From positions 1 to 37,382 of the forward strand of contig JAFSDI010000018.1 of NCBI GenBank assembly GCA_017436325.1: a stretch of 37,382 bases of DNA, in the 5' to 3' direction. A program made the position numbers and the translations under genes. Position 1 is the first letter of the stretch; each line of letters opens with the position of its first letter. Under the pieces are notes generated by a model that had not been told where the DNA came from, searched no databases, and worked only from the letters and a program-made list of their open reading frames with translations. Source of the stretch: Alphaproteobacteria bacterium (GTDB lineage Bacteria; Pseudomonadota; Alphaproteobacteria; Rs-D84). Below, piece by piece: positions 32,197 to 37,382 of the stretch.

Positions 32197-32225
32197 TTCT
32201 TATCCTTTCAAATTTTATAAAAAAA

Positions 32226-33869
32226 CTATCCCTTTATCTTTCTTAGTACGACCATAATTCCCGCTGGGGTCATACCAGAAATGCGTGATAGATCTGCAAT
32301 ATTTTCGGGGCGGGTCGCGTTCAGTTTTTCAACTAATTCATTTGTTAACCCTGCCAATCCTGTGTATTGAAAATCAGTTGGAATCTTTAATGATGCATCG
32401 CGATGATATGCCTCAATCTCGCGCTGGTTGCGTGCGATATAACCCGCATAAAAAGTATCATTTTCTGCGATTATTTTTGATTTTAAGTCCAACAATCGAT
32501 TATAAAAATTTTTATCAGTTAATTTTAAATCAACCCCAATCGCCCCTAAACGAGATATTGCATTATCAGAACGCAGTGACAGACGATATTCCGCACGCGA
32601 TGTAAACATACGGTACGGCTCATCCACACCAAGTGTGGTTATATCATCGATTAAAACGCCAATCATTGAATTTGTCCTGTCCAAAACCAATGGTTGCCCC
32701 CCCATTGCAAATGCAGCCGCATTTGCGCCCGCAACCAGTCCTTGGGCTGCGGCTTCTTCGTATCCTGACGTTCCGTTAATTTGTCCTGCAAAGAATATGT
32801 GCGCAATATCTTTAGATTGCAACAAATCATTCAATGCGCGTGCATCAATTGCATCATATTCTATTGCATATCCATATCGTACAATTTCTGCATTTTCTAA
32901 ACCGTGAATTGTGCGAATCCATTGGTCTTGATATTCTGCGCCAAAGCTGGTTGAAATTCCGTTTGGATATATCAAGTCGCTATTTAAACCTTCGGGTTCC
33001 AGGAAAATATGATGTGATTTATGTTCTGGGAATCGGATAACTTTATCTTCCAAGCTGGGGCAATATCGTGGGCCAGTACCTGTGATATCACCATTATACA
33101 TTGGTGCATACTTTATATTATCACGAATAATTTGATGTGTTTGTTCATTAGTGTATGTTATAAAACAAGGACATTCATAATTATTATTTTCATCACCAAA
33201 AACAAACCAGTCGTGTGGATTATCAGGCATTTGTACTTCGCATACAGAAAAATCGATTGATGATTTTCTGATACGTGCTGGTGTTCCCGTCTTCAGGCGT
33301 AAAATTTTGAATCCCAGCGATTGCAGGACACCGGCAATAGTATTATCTGCAGGTTGATAATTCCCATCATCCAGCATCCGTCCCGCAGATATACGTTCAT
33401 TACCACGTGTAACAACACCGTTTAAAAAAGTTCCTGTTGTAAATACAATCGCATTTGCAGAATAAGAATCGTTTATTGTTTTATTATAGATATCAACAGA
33501 TTCTACATCTTCGTATTTTATATCCAGATTATTTTGCTGTGACAAAATTTTTAAAACAGCAGTATGATATAATTCACGGTCTATTTGTGCGCGTAATGCT
33601 TGGGTTGCTGCCCCATGTGTTGCATTTAGTGTGCGCCAATGAATTCCTGCGCTATCTGCTGCGCGCCCCATAACGCCACCCAGTGCGGTTATTTCTGCGA
33701 CCATTTGCGATTTTCCTGGGCCACCAATACTTGGGTTACAAGACAGTGCACCAATATCATTTATAGATTTGGTTATCAGCAATGTTTTTGCGCCACGGCG
33801 TGCTGATGCCGATGCTGCTTCGACTCCTGCATGACCGCCACCGATAACAATTACATCATATTTTTGCAT
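32226..33869 (-). CDS. mnmG: tRNA uridine 5-carboxymethylaminomethyl modification enzyme MnmG (short form)
   Basis: MnmG (GidA) with MnmE builds cmnm5U at the wobble position of tRNAs. The 547-residue sequence starts with FAD motif GGGHAG (10-15). It contains CNPSIGGPGKSQMVAEI with the active-site cysteine, GPRYCPSLEDKVIRFPEHK and LEPEGLNSDLIYPNGIST, and ends with the typical SRISGMTPAGI. Typical MnmG is about 620-630 aa. The missing roughly 80 residues lie in the C-terminal helical domain, between LDLKSKI and YIARNQREIE. The usual KGxA segment is also altered to THGAATQALRAQ. It follows fabG by 3 bp. Confidence 0.93.
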   Translation of the reverse strand: MQKYDVIVIGGGHAGVEAASASARRGAKTLLITKSINDIGALSCNPSIGGPGKSQMVAEITALGGVMGRAADSAGIHWRTLNATHGAATQALRAQIDRELYHTAVLKILSQQNNLDIKYEDVESVDIYNKTINDSYSANAIVFTTGTFLNGVVTRGNERISAGRMLDDGNYQPADNTIAGVLQSLGFKILRLKTGTPARIRKSSIDFSVCEVQMPDNPHDWFVFGDENNNYECPCFITYTNEQTHQIIRDNIKYAPMYNGDITGTGPRYCPSLEDKVIRFPEHKSHHIFLEPEGLNSDLIYPNGISTSFGAEYQDQWIRTIHGLENAEIVRYGYAIEYDAIDARALNDLLQSKDIAHIFFAGQINGTSGYEEAAAQGLVAGANAAAFAMGGQPLVLDRTNSMIGVLIDDITTLGVDEPYRMFTSRAEYRLSLRSDNAISRLGAIGVDLKLTDKNFYNRLLDLKSKIIAENDTFYAGYIARNQREIEAYHRDASLKIPTDFQYTGLAGLTNELVEKLNATRPENIADLSRISGMTPAGIMVVLRKIKG

Positions 33870-33872
33870 TTT

Positions 33873-34601
33873 CTAGAAACGTCCCATTGCGCCATTTATA
33901 TGCAGTGTTTGTCCATTTATATAAGACGCTTCATCTGATGCCAAGAACACGCAGGCATTTGCTATATCAGATGGTTCACCGAAACGTCCTGCTGGTATTT
34001 GTGATAAGTATGTTTTCTTTAGTTCTTCTGGCAAAACATCAGTCATTGGTGTTTTGATAAAACCTGGGGCAATAGTGTTTGCAGTAATTCCACGTGATGC
34101 AACCTCTGCTGCAATAGATTTTGTCATTGCAATCATTGCGCCTTTGGATGCGGCATAGTTTGCCTGACCTGCGCCACCGATAACACCGATAATAGAAGAA
34201 ATATTTATGATACGACCGAAACGATTTTTCATCATCGGCATAATTGCGGCACGGCATGTTTTAAAGCAAGAACGCAGATTTGTATTTAAAACATCATCAA
34301 ATTGTTGGTCTGTCATACGCATTATCAGGGTATCGCGTGTAATACCTGCATTGTTTACCAAAATATCAATTCGACCTGCGCGCTCAATAGTATCCATAAC
34401 CAATTCAACTGCTGCGCCATCAGCAGATAAATCGCACGGAATTTTTATAAATTCGTCATTAAATATGGTATCAAGTTTACCATCATCACGGCCGGAAACA
34501 ACGACAGTTGCACCTGCATCGCGCATTGCATTTGCGATTGCGCCACCGATTCCACCTGTTGCACCTGTTATAAGGGCGACTTTACCTGTTAAATCAAACA
34601 T
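33873..34601 (-). CDS. fabG: 3-oxoacyl-[acyl-carrier-protein] reductase FabG
   Basis: NADPH-dependent reduction of beta-ketoacyl-ACP in fatty acid elongation. The 242-residue short-chain dehydrogenase has TGATGGIG (12-19), NNAG (83-86), and the catalytic S136, Y149 and K153 of INISS/YAASK. It ends NGAMGRF, similar to the FabG C-terminus (INGGM). The start is 2 bp after the fabD stop, and mnmG follows 3 bp downstream. acpP and fabF, usual neighbours, are not in the window. Confidence 0.95.
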   Translation of the reverse strand: MFDLTGKVALITGATGGIGGAIANAMRDAGATVVVSGRDDGKLDTIFNDEFIKIPCDLSADGAAVELVMDTIERAGRIDILVNNAGITRDTLIMRMTDQQFDDVLNTNLRSCFKTCRAAIMPMMKNRFGRIINISSIIGVIGGAGQANYAASKGAMIAMTKSIAAEVASRGITANTIAPGFIKTPMTDVLPEELKKTYLSQIPAGRFGEPSDIANACVFLASDEASYINGQTLHINGAMGRF

Positions 34602-34603
34602 CG

Positions 34604-35479
34604 TTATATCTCCAACTTTTTAGCAGTTATTTTATCTGTTATTCTGGAACACAGTCCTGTCAAGACAGCCCCAGGTCCAATTTCTGTCATTTCTGTAATG
34701 TCTAAATTTACCATATTCAAGACACTCTCGCGCCAGCGAACACCATGCGTTATTTGATAGACCAGTGCTTGCTTAATTTCATTAACATCTGTCATTGGCA
34801 TACAGGTTTTATTGGAAATTAATGGCACAGATGGTTCTGTAATATCAATATTTGCCAATGCGTGTTGCATTTCTTCGGCGGCTGGTTCTTGGATTCTGCA
34901 GTGTACTGGCACCGACAGCGCCAGCGGCATTGCGCGTTTTGCACCGCGTTCTTTGGCGACATTTAATGTTTCTTCTACAATATTTTTAGCCCCAGACACA
35001 ACAACTTGCAATGGGCAGTTATCGTTTGCAACATCGCAACCTGTTTGTGCACAAATCTGGCGAACCGTATCAATATCCAACCCCATTATCACAGCGGTTA
35101 ATCCTTGGCCCAGCGGAACGGCGTTTTGCATTGCATTTCCGCGTGCGCGCAGTAACCGCGCAGTATCACCAACAGACAATGCACCCGCTGCACACAATGC
35201 GGTATATTCACCCAAAGAATGTCCTGCAACATATTCTGGCAACGATGCACCAGACGCGCGTAACATCGCAATAGAAGTCGCCATAATTGCAGGCTGAACA
35301 TTTGCAGTTAATGTCAGCTCTTCTATCGGTCCATCGAATATGATTTTTGATAATTTTTGATTCAGCGCATCATCAACTTCATCAAACACAGCACGCGCCG
35401 CCGCATTAGTATCATATAATTCGCGCCCCATACCAACAGACTGTGCGCCTTGACCTGGAAAAACAAAAATACCCGCCAT
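34604..35479 (-). CDS. fabD: Malonyl-CoA:ACP transacylase FabD
   Basis: Loads malonyl groups onto ACP. In 291 residues it shows GQGAQSVGMG near the start, the GHSLG nucleophile elbow (86-90, Ser88) and the active-site histidine in VPVHCRIQEPA, matching the family length of about 300. It is the first gene of fabD-fabG-mnmG, with a promoter 33-61 bp upstream. Confidence 0.96.
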   Translation of the reverse strand: MAGIFVFPGQGAQSVGMGRELYDTNAAARAVFDEVDDALNQKLSKIIFDGPIEELTLTANVQPAIMATSIAMLRASGASLPEYVAGHSLGEYTALCAAGALSVGDTARLLRARGNAMQNAVPLGQGLTAVIMGLDIDTVRQICAQTGCDVANDNCPLQVVVSGAKNIVEETLNVAKERGAKRAMPLALSVPVHCRIQEPAAEEMQHALANIDITEPSVPLISNKTCMPMTDVNEIKQALVYQITHGVRWRESVLNMVNLDITEMTEIGPGAVLTGLCSRITDKITAKKLEI

Positions 35480-35511
35480 TGATAACCTTTTTATTTATTA
35501 AACTCTGTATT

Positions 35512-35540
35512 ATTATAAACTGGTTTTTAGACAATCGCAA
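35512..35540 (-). promoter_or_regulatory. Promoter of fabD-fabG-mnmG
   Basis: On the minus strand TTGCGA (35540-35535) and TATAAT (35517-35512), 17-bp spacer, upstream of the fabD start. Confidence 0.65.
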
Positions 35541-35564
35541 ATATATTCATCTTAAACAATGATA

Positions 35565-35598
35565 TAAATAAAAAACTCTCTTTATACAAACAAGAGAG
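35565..35598 (-). terminator. Terminator of the BspA-like surface operon
   Basis: Minus-strand stem CTCTCTT/AAGAGAG (35576-35582 with 35592-35598) followed by TTTTTTTATTT. Confidence 0.85.
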
Positions 35599-35690
35599 CT
35601 AAATTCATCTGCAGTCACAAAAATTATTTCCACTCGCTTGGGATATTGGAATAATCGGTATTCGACACTGTTGTCAGTGAAAATTTATAA

Positions 35691-36899
35691 TCATTCAGAT
35701 TCACATTTTTCGCCTGCACCACCCCAGTCTTTTGGTATACAGGCATAATCACTTAATTTAGTGTTTTTGCCGTACATATTCCAAACCTGCATAGCGGTTG
35801 CCTTTGGCCAAATATTATACAAATAATCCCCCGATATTCTTGCAGACTCGCTTTTCAGGCCTGTGCAATTATAAAATGTTTCATAAAACATCCAATTCAA
35901 CAGTCCTGTAAATTTACCAAACAATGTCTTTGGGATGCCGGACAGGCCTGTGCAGTTATAAAAAGTCCGATAAAAAACACCTGTTGCCGGCGCGCCATAT
36001 ATCCCTGCAAACAAACCATCAGGTATTTCACCTGTTAAACCTGTGCAATTATAGAATGTCTCACTAAACAGATTTTCTGTTGCATCTCCGTTAATTTTTG
36101 CAAACAAACCACTTGGGATTTTCCCATTTAGTCGATATGCGCCCGAAAAGGTATCCATAAACATTGCGTCAACAGGCTGACCATAAATTCCCTTGAACAA
36201 TTCGCTTGGGATTTCGCCTGCTAAATTGGTGCAATTGTAAAATGTCTGATAAAATCGTGGTTGCGTTCCATCAGAAAGTGTACCAAAAACAGCACCCAAA
36301 GAACCAGAAATCTTTGCAATATCTTTATTTGATGCAAAACTAATTGTGGCAATATCTGCGGATTGGTTATATGCAGATGTACTGTCAGAAATTTTTATTG
36401 TATATGCACTTGCTTCCTTGTATGTATGGGAATAATTCTCAACAACAGTGTTATTTTTGGTAAATGTATTTTTTGTCCCGTAGTCTCAGTCAATTGTATA
36501 AGAACCGGCCGCACTGATATCGAAATCAAAGCTTCCCACATTATAGTTTGTTTGTATCGTAAATTCATTAAACGGTTCTGCTTTTTGTACTAATTCTTGA
36601 ACCAGTTTATTTACAATATCAGAATCAACTGCAATTTTTGATGCGTATTTTGTATCGGCATAATTAGTTGTTTCAACATTGCCATTAAGCAAATAATTTG
36701 CATAATCTACAAGTTTTAACAGATATTCCATATTTGCTGCAACCATCGGGCTAGACAGTTTTTCGCTATATGGAATTTTTATACCTGTATTTCTGGCGAT
36801 TACACCATGTACATATTCTACATTTGCAATTTGTCCAGCGAACAATTCGCTGGAAAATAAAACAAAAAGACTAAAAACAGACGCAAAAACTTTTTTCAT
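35691..36899 (-). pseudogene. BspA-like LRR surface protein interrupted by an in-frame TGA
   Basis: One frame runs from ATG 36899 (signal peptide, cleavage after SSELFA) to a TGA at 35691-35693 and is broken only by TGA at 36486-36488 (codon 138). Before the stop: coiled region and FDFDISAAGSYTID. After it: DYGTKNTF, a Tyr-rich segment, then four BspA-type repeats with FYNCT(G/N)L...IP..LF. In related proteins the segment reads as a PKD-like 'TIDWGDG', so the TGA replaces a Trp (TGG). All other genes here use TGG for Trp and some use TGA to stop, so the code is standard. This is most likely a nonsense mutation, alternatively a sequence error or readthrough site. It starts with a TAATG overlap on the upstream gene. 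Confidence 0.75.
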
Positions 36900-37382
36900 T
36901 ATTTTTCCGGCAATAGATATTCTGGGTATTCTGGTGTTGGAACATATAAGGTTCCAGTTACTTTATATTGTCCTTCAAGAATTTGATTTGCATCTTTTTG
37001 CGTATCCAGTTTATTTTCCAGCTCTGACGCTTCTGCTTTATCTGCCTGAAGTGCGGCGACATCAATTACCAAGTCTGCAACAGTGTCTTTGATTTGGTCA
37101 CCATTTTCTGAATAGCCAGTAAATTGTTCAAGCGCCGCAACGCGATTAGACAGTTCGCTTACATCGCCACTTGGACCACCAACGCCAGACTGACCCGGGT
37201 TCATTGGTTTCGATGACGAACCGCCACTTATTACACTGGATCCGCCAAGATATTTGCCAATTGATAATCTGGGGGATGTTGCAGTGCGACTTGATGTAAC
37301 GCGTGTGTTTGTGCCAGATGTCGCATTGTTTACACGCATAGAGCCTGCACGCATTGTGCCACCAGACTTTGCATTTGCGGCA
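36899..37382 (-). CDS. Surface-operon hypothetical protein, 5' end outside window
   Basis: The frame is open to the window edge, so the gene starts upstream; an internal ATG at 37354 is probably not the start. The visible 160 or so residues are a Ser/Thr/Gly/Arg-rich low-complexity N-terminal part (ending RLSIGKYLGG), then a Leu/Ala-rich coiled coil (DVSELSNRVAALEQF ... VAALQADKAEASELENKLD). They end YVPTPEYPEYLLPEK. No family recognised. Its stop overlaps the BspA-like start (TAATG), so the two are translated together; the coiled-coil style resembles the secreted protein at 29977-30645. Confidence 0.7.
   Translation of the reverse strand, partial: AANAKSGGTMRAGSMRVNNATSGTNTRVTSSRTATSPRLSIGKYLGGSSVISGGSSSKPMNPGQSGVGGPSGDVSELSNRVAALEQFTGYSENGDQIKDTVADLVIDVAALQADKAEASELENKLDTQKDANQILEGQYKVTGTLYVPTPEYPEYLLPEK

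Noticed and set aside
36486..36488. Genetic code 4 (TGA = Trp) for the organism
   Set aside because: Long conserved genes (metG, dnaX, pnp, RND) have TGG for Trp and no internal TGA, and TGA ends at least two genes (12649, 29318) at sensible places.
1..37382. CRISPR array
   Set aside because: No regularly spaced direct repeats with unique spacers; the repeats at 57-430 are palindromic elements at irregular spacing, and no cas genes are present.

Overview
The window is AT-rich bacterial chromosome with tightly packed genes, Shine-Dalgarno sites of the AAAGGA/AGGA type, mostly TAA stops, and intrinsic terminators after most transcription units. The genes (a DUF4167-like small protein, DnaX, PNPase, MetG, MnmG, FabD/FabG, QueH, tripartite efflux, autotransporter, OmpA-type lipoprotein) indicate a Gram-negative bacterium. 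Together with the compact low-GC style they best fit an uncultivated, host-associated alphaproteobacterium, for example a gut lineage. This placement is inference; there is no rRNA here to test it.

Layout. 1-526 is non-coding and built from nested palindromic repeats, including a REPIN-like element. 527-6639 (minus) holds ybaB, an unknown gene, pnp, an OmpA-like lipoprotein, a type IV prepilin, dnaX and a DUF4167-like gene; dnaX and ybaB, often neighbours elsewhere, are separated by the pilin, lipoprotein and pnp genes. 6738-12631 (plus) is an apparent operon of three consecutive PilV/shufflon-N-like prepilins, a zinc-ribbon membrane protein, a secreted unknown and a RluD-type pseudouridine synthase. 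12649-19054 (minus) holds a small membrane protein, a HAD phosphatase and a marR-tolC-adaptor-RND efflux operon in which the adaptor is about half normal size and the pump lacks the usual TM4 aspartates. A tRNA-Gln at 19227 is followed by an accessory region: an 11-bp copy of the tRNA 3' end, an ankyrin protein, a truncated GIY-YIG gene, a small lipoprotein, a beta-barrel protein and short unknowns. 23381-26551 is a Pmp-like autotransporter. 26608-29860 (plus) is metG, with its own promoter and a terminator-like leader, then an unknown gene and queH. 29977-32196 (minus) includes a secreted unknown preceded by a roughly 260-nt structured RNA with strong promoter and terminator, then a kinase-fold protein. 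32226-35479 (minus) is fabD-fabG-mnmG. The right edge (minus) is a surface-protein operon whose BspA-like gene is broken by an in-frame TGA.

Functionally the window mixes core information processing (replication, RNA decay, tRNA charging and modification, fatty acid synthesis) with an envelope-directed accessory set: pilin-like proteins, autotransporter, OMP, lipoproteins, efflux and LRR-like surface proteins. The points most worth a second look are the triple PilV-like operon, the structured leader RNA at 30672-30932, the unusual efflux components and the nonsense codon in the BspA-like gene.
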